Part shown: positions 1 to 7,359 of the stretch, in pieces
Position numbering within the stretch: position 1 is the first letter of the stretch
Layout: each line of letters opens with the position of its first letter
Source of the DNA: Moraxellaceae bacterium
Lineage (GTDB): Bacteria > Pseudomonadota > Gammaproteobacteria > Pseudomonadales > Moraxellaceae
Reading direction: 5' to 3'
Assembly: GCA_030684415.1 (NCBI GenBank)
Contig: JAUXNL010000058.1
Location: forward strand, 1-22,958
DNA: 22,958 nucleotides
The notes under the pieces: generated by a model
What the model saw: only the letters and a program-made list of their open reading frames with translations
Told to the model about the DNA's origin: nothing
Database searches by the model: none
Program-made: the position numbers and the translations under genes

Positions 1-479
1 ATGATGAAGCCGAACAGGCTGAAGGTCACCGCGGTGAGCACGAGAAAGCCGAACATCCAGAACGGATGAGCAATCTCGTAATCCACAAAGAGCCGTGCGG
101 TGAGCAGCATGAGCAGGCCGAGCATCACAGACTTGCTGGCAGCAGCGCCGACATAGCCGATCACGGTTTCCACAAACGATACCGGTGCCGAGAGCAGCTC
201 ATAGATGGTGCCCGACCACTTCGGCATGTAAATGCCGAAAGAGGCATTGGAAATGCTTTCTGTGAGCATGGTCAGCATGATGAGGCCGGGAATGATGAAA
301 GCACCGTAGCTCACCCCATCGATGGCGCCCATGCGCGAGCCGATGGCCGCACCAAACACCACAAAATAAAGCGAGGTGGAAATCACGGGCGAGGCAATGC
401 TCTGTGCCAGCGTGCGGAAAGTGCGCGCCATTTCAAACATATAAATGGCGCGGATGGCGTGCAGGTTAAGGCGGTTCAT
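1..479 (-). CDS. yadH: ABC-2 type transporter permease, YadH-like (C-terminus off the left edge)
   Basis: Membrane subunit of an ABC-2 exporter that pairs with the ATPase encoded just upstream. The frame is open from the ATG at 479 to the left edge, giving 159 residues. It begins MNRLNLHAIRAIYMFEM and contains SLYFVVFGAAIGSRMG, then FIIPGLIMLTML, then a stretch with the sense of IYELLSAPVSFVE; these match E. coli YadH from memory (SLYF-IFG--IGSR, F-VPGLIM, I-ELL-APV). Hydrophobic segments alternate as expected for a six-helix permease. Its ATG overlaps the ATPase stop as ATGA (476-479), so translation is probably coupled. The substrate is unknown; YadGH itself is poorly characterised. The remaining ~95 residues should lie outside the window. 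Confidence 0.85.
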   Translation of the reverse strand, partial: MNRLNLHAIRAIYMFEMARTFRTLAQSIASPVISTSLYFVVFGAAIGSRMGAIDGVSYGAFIIPGLIMLTMLTESISNASFGIYMPKWSGTIYELLSAPVSFVETVIGYVGAAASKSVMLGLLMLLTARLFVDYEIAHPFWMFGFLVLTAVTFSLFGFI

Positions 480-1402
480 GCGGCGCTCCGGACCAGGCTG
501 ACAAAAATCTCTTCAAGCGAACTCTGGCTGGATTGCAGATCGCGCCAGGTGATGCCTTCGTCGTCCAGTTGCCGCAGCAGTTGTGCAATGCCGGTGTCGT
601 CGCCTTGTGCATCAAAGGTGTAGACCAGCGTATTGCCGCCATCGGCCAGTTCGAGCGCCATGCCGTCGAGCTGGCCGGGCAGGGCGGCGAGGGGCTGCTT
701 GAGATGAACAGTGAGTTGTTTCTTGCCGAGCTTTTGCATCAGCGTTGCCTTTTCTTCCACCAGGATGAGCTCTCCTTTGCGGATGACGCCGATGCGGTCG
801 GCCATTTCCTCGGCCTCCTCGATGTAGTGAGTGGTGAGGATGATGGTGACGCCACTGTCGCGCAGGCGCCGCACCATTTGCCACATGTCGTGGCGCAGCT
901 CGACATCGACGCCAGCACTGGGCTCGTCCAGGAACAGGATGGACGGTTCGTGCGAAAGCGCTTTGGCAATCATCACGCGCCGCTTCATGCCGCCCGAGAG
1001 CGCCATGATTTTTTCATGGCGTTTGTCCCAGAGTGAAAGATCGCGCAGGATTTTTTCGAGCAGGGCGTTGTCGGGTGCCCGGCCGAACAAGCCACGGCTG
1101 AATTTGATGGTGGCCCAGACGGTTTCGAAAGCATCGGTGCTCAGCTCCTGTGGTACCAGGCCGATTTTCTGGCGGGCGGGACGGAAGTCGCTGACGATGT
1201 CGTGGCCGTCCGCCAGCACGCGTCCACTGCTGGCGTTGACGATGCCGCAGATGATGCTGATGAGGGTGGTTTTGCCGGCACCGTTGGGGCCGAGCAGGGC
1301 GAAGATTTCGCCCGGACGGATGTCGAGGTTGATGTTGTTCAGGGCGTGGTGCCCAGTGGCATAAGTCTTGGTGACGCCCTGCACGGAGATGATGCTGTTC
1401 AC
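476..1402 (-). CDS. yadG: ABC transporter ATP-binding protein, YadG-like
   Basis: Nucleotide-binding subunit of a two-gene ABC-2 exporter. The frame could extend to 1456, but I take the GTG at 1402 because AGGAG lies 5 nt upstream of it. That gives 308 residues, which is the length I remember for E. coli YadG. Visible motifs are Walker A GPNGAGKTT, Q-loop VPQE, ABC signature LSGGMKRR, Walker B ILFLDEP followed by SAGVDVELR, and the H-loop in TTHYIEEAEEMA. The C-terminus ends LEEIFVSLV, as in YadG. It directly precedes the permease gene (ATGA overlap), so the pair forms an operon. A weak promoter could lie in the 205-bp gap upstream, but I saw no convincing one; that gap also holds a run of nine C (1568-1576). 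Confidence 0.92.
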   Translation of the reverse strand: MNSIISVQGVTKTYATGHHALNNINLDIRPGEIFALLGPNGAGKTTLISIICGIVNASSGRVLADGHDIVSDFRPARQKIGLVPQELSTDAFETVWATIKFSRGLFGRAPDNALLEKILRDLSLWDKRHEKIMALSGGMKRRVMIAKALSHEPSILFLDEPSAGVDVELRHDMWQMVRRLRDSGVTIILTTHYIEEAEEMADRIGVIRKGELILVEEKATLMQKLGKKQLTVHLKQPLAALPGQLDGMALELADGGNTLVYTFDAQGDDTGIAQLLRQLDDEGITWRDLQSSQSSLEEIFVSLVRSAA

Positions 1403-1607
1403 GAGAACTCCTGATGAAGCGCTAGGGTGCCGGCGGTTGGGGAGCGGTGCGGCCAAGGTTTCAGGGAAAGCTCACAGTGTAGGGAAAATTCAGCCGCGCA
1501 GTGAAGGCCTTCGTGGCATCTGCGCTTAGCCATGTTGCCGAGCCACTGACATCCGCATTCACCTGCACCCCCCCCCTGTGGATGTGGATTCATTCAGCGC
1601 CTGAAGG

Positions 1608-2144
1608 TCATGGCGAATGTGGGGCTTCCACAAAGGCTTTCAGGTTGCTGAGGCCGGCTTCAAAGTCGGCCCCCACCATTTTGTCCATGTCGAAAAACAG
1701 ATGAATGATGCGGGCGAAGAAGGGCACGGGGCCGGTCATGGCCCAACTCACTTCTGTGCCCTCAGCCTGTGGGCGCAAGGTGAATTCGGCGATGTTGTGC
1801 GCTTCGAACGGCGCGAGGAAATCGAGCTGAATCGTGATTTTCTCGGCTGTTGCCGACGTGATTTCCATGCTGCCGCTACCAACGTTCTGGTCGCCTTGCC
1901 AGCTATAGCGGGCACCCATACCACTGGCGGCGCCGCTGAAGGTGCGCTGCATGGCGGGGTCTTTCTTTTCCCAGGGTGACCACGCGCCCCAGCGATGAAA
2001 GTCACTGATCTGTGCCGCCACCTGCTCGGGTGCGGCCTTTATCAGTACCGTGCGCTCAACGCGGAAAGTGTCGGGCCGCAGGGCCGCCACCACCAGCAGT
2101 AGTGCAACAAAGGCGCTGACGCCAATCGCCATGTATTTCAGCAT
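1608..2144 (-). CDS. SRPBCC (START-like / polyketide-cyclase fold) protein with N-terminal membrane anchor
   Basis: 178 residues. A single hydrophobic segment (about residues 5-23) is followed by a SRPBCC domain that begins RVERTVLIKAAPEQVAAQI and contains the family hallmark RWGAWSPWEKKDP and FSG near residue 70. Proteins of this type bind hydrophobic ligands or serve as helix-grip scaffolds; the particular role is unknown. The likely topology is one membrane anchor with a domain outside the cytoplasm, though a cytoplasmic domain cannot be excluded. AGGAG lies 6 nt upstream of the ATG. It is on the same strand as its neighbours but separated by 205 and 316 bp, so probably its own transcription unit. 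Confidence 0.8.
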   Translation of the reverse strand: MLKYMAIGVSAFVALLLVVAALRPDTFRVERTVLIKAAPEQVAAQISDFHRWGAWSPWEKKDPAMQRTFSGAASGMGARYSWQGDQNVGSGSMEITSATAEKITIQLDFLAPFEAHNIAEFTLRPQAEGTEVSWAMTGPVPFFARIIHLFFDMDKMVGADFEAGLSNLKAFVEAPHSP

Positions 2145-2183
2145 GGTGTATCTCCTTGGCTTTTCGCCATTTTGTTCAGGTGT

Positions 2184-2200
2184 AATGACTCTTCGTCATT
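2184..2200. promoter_or_regulatory. Short dyad upstream of the SRPBCC gene; rest of the 2145-2460 gap appears empty
   Basis: The 316-bp gap between the DUF1579 stop and the SRPBCC start holds one clear dyad, AATGAC-tcttc-GTCATT, 40-56 bp ahead of the SRPBCC start codon. The position fits an operator or a 5' leader hairpin, but there is no regulator gene nearby and 6-bp arms can arise by chance. I see no gene, tRNA or terminator with a T-run in the rest of the gap. Confidence 0.25.
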
Positions 2201-2460
2201 CTGTCGCAGCAGTGTCCGGCCTGAGGCGGGTTCTTCTGTTGCTTCGTAGCGATGGGAATTCGCCTGATGCATGAGAAAGAAAGCCTGACAGGCCGGTTGC
2301 ACGAAGAATACTCATTGGTGCGCTTCGATGGCTGCCGTCAATTATTGTGCGGCCAACGTCGAAAAAACGGAGCATCAATGAGCGGCTGATTTCAGGCTGC
2401 GCCTGTGCCGTTTCCACCGGGGACAGACAGCGTTTTCGGCAAACGAGTCCGTCTACAGGT

Positions 2461-2940
2461 TTATTGCCGGTAATAATGCACTTCCATGAACTGCTCCCAT
2501 TCACCGGCATCGTTCTGCATATGCGAGGTGAGCACACGATGGTTGTCGTCGATAAAGGTTTGTACATCGCGGTAGGGGCGGATGGCGCCGGAGCCATCCA
2601 TGGAGGGGCCGCTCGCACTCAAGGTGAGCGCGCGTCCATCGGCAGACATTTCGCCTTCGTATACCCAGAGGTAATCCATCATCGAGCCTATCCAGGTGCC
2701 GACGAATTTTCCTTTGCGGCTGTCATAGCCGAGCGTGATCTGCATGGTGTGCGAATCACCGTCGGACATATGGCTGACGCCTTCTGCCTGTATCCACAGC
2801 TCACCGATCTGCCGGCCGGTTTCGGTGGTAGTCCATGTCATTGGCGGTTGGTCAGGGCCGGTGGGCGCCTCACCGGTGGCTTGCCAGATGCCGAGGAATT
2901 TCTTCAACCATTCATGTTCTTTCTGCGCGACGGCTTCCAT
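2461..2940 (-). CDS. DUF1579 family protein
   Basis: 159 residues, cytoplasmic (no signal peptide or membrane segment). It begins MEAVAQKEHEWLKKFLGIW, typical of the DUF1579 beta-barrel family, with the later blocks TLGYDSRKGKFVGTWIGSMM, LWVYEGEMSADGRALTL and RDVQTFIDDNHRVLTS also matching that family. The function of DUF1579 is unknown; members often sit near ArsR-type regulators and SRPBCC proteins, and the next gene here is a SRPBCC protein. The start is fixed by AGGAG 7 nt upstream of the ATG. The upstream 136-bp gap to the MFS gene should contain its promoter, but no good -35/-10 pair stands out. Confidence 0.8.
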   Translation of the reverse strand: MEAVAQKEHEWLKKFLGIWQATGEAPTGPDQPPMTWTTTETGRQIGELWIQAEGVSHMSDGDSHTMQITLGYDSRKGKFVGTWIGSMMDYLWVYEGEMSADGRALTLSASGPSMDGSGAIRPYRDVQTFIDDNHRVLTSHMQNDAGEWEQFMEVHYYRQ

Positions 2941-3028
2941 GGTGATACTCCTTTTTTGAGTGTTTTTCAGATCAGGGTGGCGACGTGTGTGTCCACAGGG
3001 GCGAGCCGCTAACCGTTTTTACAATCGG

Positions 3029-3054
3029 CGACGGCCGTTTTGCTGTTGCCGTCG
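3029..3054 (-). terminator. Possible terminator hairpin downstream of the DHA2 exporter
   Basis: CGACGGC (3029-3035) pairs with GCCGTCG (3048-3054) across a 12-nt loop, starting 22 bp after the exporter stop codon. There is no immediate T-run on the minus strand, so it would be a weak intrinsic terminator or simply a 3' end hairpin. Confidence 0.3.
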
Positions 3055-3076
3055 TGTTGCCCATTTGGGGTGTCCC

Positions 3077-4543
3077 TCAGTGGCCACTGGTCAGGTGAGT
3101 CATGTTCTTGTTGTCGAGGGGCTTGTTGCCAAGCTGACCACCACGCATCAGCAGGGCACCGAACACACCGGCTCCGATGGCAAACAGGCCGCCGGTCAAA
3201 AACGCCAACTGGTAGCCGCCTGTGAGGGCCGCGGGCATGTCGTTGCCGGCGGCCAACAGGGATTCTGTACGCGCGCCGGCCATGCTGGCGAGTACGGCCA
3301 GCCCGAGTGCGCCGCCCATCATGAAGGCCGTGTTCACCATGCCGGAAGCGAGCCCGGATTCGCTGGGCTGCACATCGTTCATGGCGGCCAACAAGACGGG
3401 ATTGAAGGCAATGCCGCCGCCCAGGCCCAGCAGCACCATGCCGGGGAAAACATGCCACCAGAAATCGCCGTTCACCGGAGCAAACGAAAACAGCACGAGG
3501 CCTGTGCCGGCAATCACGAGGCCCACGCCCATGGGCAGACGGATGCCGAAGCGCATGACCAATTTGGCCGAGAGGCCCAGTGAAAATACGGCCATGATGA
3601 GATCGGGCGGTAAAAAGGCGAGGCCGACCTGCATCGGCGTGTAGCCCAGTACCTGTTGCAGATAGAGCGCCGAAATGAAGAACCAGGCGAACATCGCCGC
3701 GGCCCAGAACACGCTCACCACATTGGCGATAGCGACGTTGCGCAGGCGGAACAGCGTGAGCGGCATCAGCGGATGTGTCACGCGTGATTCGATAAAAATG
3801 AACAGGGCCAGCAGTACGGCGGCAATACCGAGCAGGCCCAGTGTGGCCAGCGAAGTCCAGCCAGCCTCATTGCCGTTGACGATGGCGTATACCGCCAGCA
3901 TCAGTGAAGAGGTGATGGTGAGCGCGCCGGCCCAGTCGAGTTTCTCGCCATGTGCCGTCCCTTTTGCATCGGGCAGCAGCTTCACCGAAAACGCATACAC
4001 CGCAATCCCGATGGGCAGGTTGACCAGAAATATCCAGTGCCAACTCAGCGTGGTGAGCGCGCCGCCCAGCAGTACACCGATGCTGCCGCCGGCCGCGCAG
4101 ACAAAGCCGTAAACGCCCATGGCCTTGGCGCGGTCACCATCTTCCGTGAACAAATCCATGATGAGCGAGAGTGCGACAGCGGTGACGACGGCGCCCCCCA
4201 ATCCCTGAATGGCGCGCGCCGCCACCAGCACTTCTTTGCTGGTGGCGATGCCACAGGCCACCGAGGCCACGGTGAACAGCACGAGACCGAGCAGAAACAA
4301 TTTGCGATGACCGAACAGATCGCCGAGCCGCCCACCCAACAGCAAAAAGCCACCGAACGTGAGCATGTAGGCATTTACCACCCAGACCAGCGAGGTTTCG
4401 GTGAAGTGCAGCTCTTCGCGGATGGAGGGAAGGGCGACGTTCACGATGGTCGTGTCGAGTACGATCATGAGCACGCCGCAGCAAAGCACATAAAGCGCGA
4501 GCCAGCGGCTGCGTGGTTCATGTTGTGGTGAGGCTGATGTCAC
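3077..4543 (-). CDS. DHA2-family (EmrB/QacA-type) MFS drug exporter
   Basis: Proton-coupled 14-helix exporter of the inner membrane. Visible DHA2 marks: motif D1 LDTTIVNVALPSI in helix 1, motif A GGRLGDLFGHRK between helices 2 and 3, motif B-like ARAIQGLGGAVV, and motif C GFVCAAGGSIGVLLGG in helix 5. Start choice: the ATG at 4558 has no Shine-Dalgarno, whereas the in-frame GTG at 4543 has ACGGAG 6 nt upstream, so I annotate the GTG (488 residues; 493 from the ATG). No membrane-fusion (EmrA-like) partner or regulator gene is adjacent. Substrate cannot be told from sequence. The upstream region carries a REP-like cluster and a copy of the structured repeat. Confidence 0.9.
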   Translation of the reverse strand: MTSASPQHEPRSRWLALYVLCCGVLMIVLDTTIVNVALPSIREELHFTETSLVWVVNAYMLTFGGFLLLGGRLGDLFGHRKLFLLGLVLFTVASVACGIATSKEVLVAARAIQGLGGAVVTAVALSLIMDLFTEDGDRAKAMGVYGFVCAAGGSIGVLLGGALTTLSWHWIFLVNLPIGIAVYAFSVKLLPDAKGTAHGEKLDWAGALTITSSLMLAVYAIVNGNEAGWTSLATLGLLGIAAVLLALFIFIESRVTHPLMPLTLFRLRNVAIANVVSVFWAAAMFAWFFISALYLQQVLGYTPMQVGLAFLPPDLIMAVFSLGLSAKLVMRFGIRLPMGVGLVIAGTGLVLFSFAPVNGDFWWHVFPGMVLLGLGGGIAFNPVLLAAMNDVQPSESGLASGMVNTAFMMGGALGLAVLASMAGARTESLLAAGNDMPAALTGGYQLAFLTGGLFAIGAGVFGALLMRGGQLGNKPLDNKNMTHLTSGH

Positions 4544-4629
4544 AAAATTCTCCGTCATGAAATGTTCAGTGGCTGGCGTTCAGTGTGGCAGCGAGTTGTT
4601 TGAGCGTGTCGCGAGTGCTTTCTGTTTTT

Positions 4630-4759
4630 GGGAGCGGCGTTGGCCGCATGGAGGGTGATGTGGGAGCTGCTTTAGCCGCGATTCTGTAGGTGATGGCGGC
4701 CATTTTCGCGGCTGAAGCCGCTCCCACAAGACAGGCGTCGCGGCTGAAGCCGTTTCCAC
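4630..4759. repeat. Cluster of four REP-like palindromes (Pseudomonas-type)
   Basis: Four copies of a 22-bp imperfect palindrome with consensus near GTGGGAGCGGCTTCAGCCGC: 4630-4647 (degenerate) and 4660-4681 in forward orientation, 4706-4727 and 4738-4759 in reverse. The last two differ by only two bases and are spaced 32 bp apart. Head-to-head and tandem arrangements like this are called BIMEs, and this motif closely resembles the well-known Pseudomonas REP sequence. REPs are normally mobilised by RAYT transposases; none is in the window. The cluster lies in the gap upstream of the DHA2 exporter gene. Confidence 0.8.
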
Positions 4760-4797
4760 AAAGAGAAGAGGTTGTGCGGCTCAAGTACGCATCCTGG

Positions 4798-4900
4798 CAG
4801 CTTGCTGAAAAACGCCCATCCGGGCTTTTTCAGCCCGCGAATCCGGCACATGTCCGGAATCGCTCCACGCTGAATCAATCACTTGGACGTGATTGATTCG
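4798..4900 (-). repeat. Structured intergenic repeat, copy A (truncated, inverted)
   Basis: Read on the minus strand this matches the second half of copy B (7360-7521) almost base for base: the hairpin GAATCAATCAC / GTGATTGATTC, the linker with GATTCCGGACATGTG, and the terminator-like end that finishes TTTTTCAGCAAG. It stops just after the GAATCAATCAC stem, so the two leading hairpins found in B, C and D are missing. It begins 22 bp downstream of the binding-protein stop codon (4923) and, with the REP cluster, fills the gap before the DHA2 exporter. Confidence 0.85.
4804..4834. terminator. Bidirectional intrinsic-terminator-like stem in repeat copy A
   Basis: GCTGAAAAA-c-GCCC (4804-4817) pairs with GGGC-TTTTT-CAGC (4822-4834) around loop ATCC: 13 base pairs with one bulged C, a GC core flanked by A5 and T5. 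On either strand an RNA would have a GC stem followed by a U-run, the form of a Rho-independent terminator. It would end the folE-SDR-binding-protein transcript on the minus strand. Confidence 0.65.
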
Positions 4901-4906
4901 CCAAAT

Positions 4907-4928
4907 GCAAATCAGGTGCAAATCAGGT
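4907..4928. repeat. 11-bp tandem duplication across the binding-protein stop codon
   Basis: GCAAATCAGGT occurs twice in perfect tandem (4907-4917, 4918-4928). The second copy contains the TGA stop codon and last codon of the binding-protein gene (minus strand), and the first duplicates that end just outside it. It directly abuts repeat copy A. Confidence 0.7.
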
Positions 4929-5798
4929 GTTAAGTCGGGGCCAGTTTTGCACGCGGGTGTCGAAAAAGCCGGACTGCTGGTAAGCCCGTGAGATCATGCC
5001 GTTCTTTTCCAGTAGTGTCAGTCCGCGATTCAGTAAGGCGGGCAATGGCGATGCTGGCTCGACATCACGTCCGATCAGGAAATGCCGTGTGCCCACCAGC
5101 CCGACTTTGTGGCCGTGTACCGGCAGCAGCACCAGATCGTCGCGCGTGATACGGAAGTCTGCATTGGGCTGGAACGGCGCCAACACAAAGTCTGCACGGC
5201 CCTTGCGCAACATGCCGAGCATCGATCCCCAGCTTTCCGTGAGCAGGATGCGCACGCCGAGCGCATGCAGGGTGGCGATATCCGGGCGCCAGTCGCCGCT
5301 GCAGATGGCGGTGTAACGCGTGAGGGCGGTGGGATCGGCGGCCACGATACGCAGGCCTTCGTGACCTTCAGGAAAATAGAGCCCGGCTTCAAACTGCCCC
5401 TGGCGAATCACCGGCTGGGATACCTCGATTTGCCCGGGGTAATCATCCGCGTCGATTTTCCAGGCGCTGCTGGCGCTGATGTCGGCTTCGTCACCCGCGA
5501 GCATTTTCAGCAGGCGGCTGTAAGAGTCGGCCACGACAAAACGCAGCGGCCGCGTATTGCCGCCGCGCTGTAGTGCCTGTTGCAGCAGAACGACTTCGAC
5601 GACATCGCGGCGCGACCAGTTGCCGCCAAATTCATTGAGCGACAGGGCATTGCGCGCACCGACAAAACGAAGGTAGTCGGCATGGACGTCGCGGTGGATG
5701 GCCAGACGCAAAGGTTGCTCACGGCCGCCATCACGGCCCAGCGCTCTGGTGGAGGCCAGCAGGGCGAGACTGCCGAGCAGCAACTGACGCCGGTTCAT
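4923..5798 (-). CDS. Periplasmic substrate-binding protein (type 2, amino-acid-binding-like) with Tat-type signal
   Basis: 291 residues. The N-terminus MNRRQLLLGSLALLASTRALG is a twin-arginine-like signal peptide (RRQLLLG). The mature part has the look of the solute-binding-protein family 3 fold: PLRLAIHRD near the start, the middle block RFVVADSYSRLLKMLAGDEADIS, and the second-lobe block MLGMLRKGRADFVLAP. No ABC permease or ATPase gene is adjacent, so it may be an orphan sensor or serve a distant transporter. The start lies 5 nt after the SDR stop codon, with CGGAG inside the SDR 3' end, so it is translated as the last gene of folE-SDR-SBP. The ligand is unknown. Confidence 0.75.
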   Translation of the reverse strand: MNRRQLLLGSLALLASTRALGRDGGREQPLRLAIHRDVHADYLRFVGARNALSLNEFGGNWSRRDVVEVVLLQQALQRGGNTRPLRFVVADSYSRLLKMLAGDEADISASSAWKIDADDYPGQIEVSQPVIRQGQFEAGLYFPEGHEGLRIVAADPTALTRYTAICSGDWRPDIATLHALGVRILLTESWGSMLGMLRKGRADFVLAPFQPNADFRITRDDLVLLPVHGHKVGLVGTRHFLIGRDVEPASPLPALLNRGLTLLEKNGMISRAYQQSGFFDTRVQNWPRLNT

Positions 5799-5803
5799 GG
5801 CAC

Positions 5804-6631
5804 TCAGCTCCGTCCTTTTGCGGCCGCCTGTTTGCGCGCCTGTGCCTGCATCTCGGCCGCGAAGGCTTCAGGGTGTTGCTGTTTCATCTGCCAGGCGGCG
5901 CGGGCTTTTTCGTGTGGCAGGTACAGGCTGGCGTGGCTGTCGACGGCGGCGACAATACCGGCGGCAATATCGTCGGCGGTGATGTCGGAGCTGGTCAGCA
6001 GTTTACTCAACGCGGCTTTCATGGCCGGATCGTGCGTGCGCAGCGAGCTGTCGAGGTTGGTCTGGAAATACGAGGGGCAGACCACCAGTGTGCGGATGTT
6101 CCAGGGCGAGAGTTCGCTGGTCAGTGTTTCCGAAAGCGCCACCACGCCGGCTTTGCTGACGTTGTAGCTGGCCATGCCGGGTGGGTTGAGCAGCCCGGCC
6201 ATCGAGGCGATGTTCACGAACTGGCCGGCCTGCTGTTGCTTGAACAACGGCGTGAACACGCGGCAGCCGCGCGCCACGCCGAGCAGGTTGATGTTGATTA
6301 TCCATTCCCAGTCGGTTTCGCTGATGCCGTCTACTGTGCCACCACCGGCCACCCCGGCGTTGTTCACGAGAATGTCGAGTCCGCTCCAGTGCGCCTGCAC
6401 CCAGGCGGCGGCGGCCACGAAGTCGGCTTCGTGAGTGACATCGAGCTTCAGGTAATGGGCCTCGGCAGCGCCAGCGGCCGTGCACAGCGCCACGGTTTCT
6501 TGCGCGGGAGCCTCGGCAATGTCGGCCACGAGCACGCGGGCGCCACGAGCGGACCAGGCCAGCGCCATGGCGCGGCCCAAGCCGCTGCCGGCACCGGTAA
6601 TCAAAAGGCGAGGGGCGCTGACTGTGCTCAT
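5804..6631 (-). CDS. Short-chain dehydrogenase/reductase (SDR)
   Basis: 275 residues, classical SDR. NAD(P)-binding TGAGSGLGRA near residue 13, the acidic residue at the end of beta-2 in LVADIAEAP suggesting NAD preference, NNAGVAGGG, catalytic Ser in NIASMAGLLN and the Tyr/Lys pair in ASYNVSKAG. The C-terminal ~50 residues are a charged, Ala/Gln-rich tail. The open frame runs on to 7279, but that extension overlaps folE in another frame; the ATG at 6631 has GGAG 5 nt upstream. It lies 47 bp after folE and 5 nt before the binding-protein gene, so it belongs to that operon. Despite the folE link it does not obviously match FolM/pteridine reductases; substrate unknown. Confidence 0.88.
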   Translation of the reverse strand: MSTVSAPRLLITGAGSGLGRAMALAWSARGARVLVADIAEAPAQETVALCTAAGAAEAHYLKLDVTHEADFVAAAAWVQAHWSGLDILVNNAGVAGGGTVDGISETDWEWIININLLGVARGCRVFTPLFKQQQAGQFVNIASMAGLLNPPGMASYNVSKAGVVALSETLTSELSPWNIRTLVVCPSYFQTNLDSSLRTHDPAMKAALSKLLTSSDITADDIAAGIVAAVDSHASLYLPHEKARAAWQMKQQHPEAFAAEMQAQARKQAAAKGRS

Positions 6632-6678
6632 GGGGACTCCGGGGCGAGGGTTTTCCGAAACGGCGTGCCGGAAAAAGA

Positions 6679-7218
6679 CTAGCTGATCAGCGACAGGAAT
6701 TCGTTGCGGGTTTGCGGGTTGTCGCGGAAGCGGCCGAGCATGATCGAGGTTTTCATCACCGAGTTCTGCTTCTCTACGCCGCGCATCATCATGCACATGT
6801 GCTTGGCTTCGATGATGACGCCCACGCCTTTGGCGTCGGTCACTTGCATGATGGCGTCGGCGATTTCTTTGGTCAGGTTTTCCTGGATCTGCATGCGGCG
6901 GGCATACATGTCGACGATGCGCGCCACTTTGGAGAGCCCCAGTACCTTGCCAGAGGGCAGGTAGGCGACATGTGCCTTGCCGATAAAGGGCAGCAGGTGG
7001 TGTTCGCACATCGAGTACAGCTCGATGTCTTTCACGATCACCATTTCGTCGTTGTCGGACGGAAAAATCGCGTTGTTGACGATGGTGTCGAGATTTTCGC
7101 CATAACCCTTGCAGAGGTACTGGAAGGCCTTGGCCGCGCGCTTGGGCGTGTCTTTCAGGCCGGGACGTTCCAGGTCTTCGCCAACGGCGGCGATGATGCT
7201 GGCATAGGCTTTTTCCAT
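6679..7218 (-). CDS. folE: GTP cyclohydrolase I (type IA)
   Basis: Converts GTP to 7,8-dihydroneopterin triphosphate, the first step of tetrahydrofolate and pterin synthesis; a cytosolic homodecamer in known cases. 179 residues, slightly shorter at the N-terminus than E. coli FolE (222). The zinc site is intact: Cys71 and His74 in SMCEHHLLPF and Cys142 in HMCMMMRG, with the catalytic histidines His73 and His140. LGLSKVARIVDMYARR and RLQ-like QIQENLT are the usual substrate-pocket blocks. CGGAG lies 7 nt before the ATG. First gene of a probable operon with the SDR and the binding protein. Because it is the zinc enzyme, it is distinct from the metal-flexible FolE2/type IB family. Confidence 0.97.
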   Translation of the reverse strand: MEKAYASIIAAVGEDLERPGLKDTPKRAAKAFQYLCKGYGENLDTIVNNAIFPSDNDEMVIVKDIELYSMCEHHLLPFIGKAHVAYLPSGKVLGLSKVARIVDMYARRMQIQENLTKEIADAIMQVTDAKGVGVIIEAKHMCMMMRGVEKQNSVMKTSIMLGRFRDNPQTRNEFLSLIS

Positions 7219-7278
7219 GATGCTGCTCCGGGTGAGGCGGCGCTGGCGTGGTGCCGGGCCGCAGGCAAGCGGGCCGCA

Positions 7279-7307
7279 ACCCTAACCAAATCAGCCGGGA
7301 GGGTCAA
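7279..7307 (-). promoter_or_regulatory. Possible sigma-70 promoter of folE
   Basis: On the minus strand TTGACC (7302-7307) and TAGGGT (7279-7284) are separated by 17 bp, about 60 bp upstream of the folE start codon. The -35 matches 5 of 6 consensus bases, the -10 only 3 of 6, so this is tentative. Confidence 0.3.
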
Positions 7308-7359
7308 AGGCACAAGGCCGGGGCACAGCGCTAGCGGAACGCTCCGGTGACAGGCTTAG

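Noticed and set aside
1568..1576. C9 run as a possible phase-variation tract
   Set aside because: It is intergenic and not placed in a coding region or between promoter elements; G7 runs at 15469 and 16597 are also too short to argue for it.
4672..4878. Short frame with CGSGFSREN
   Set aside because: This peptide is the usual translation of REP palindromes, not a gene.
5804..7279. 491-residue open frame fusing an Arg/His-rich N-terminus to the SDR
   Set aside because: The extra part is the folE gene read in another frame; the SDR has its own ATG at 6631 with GGAG.
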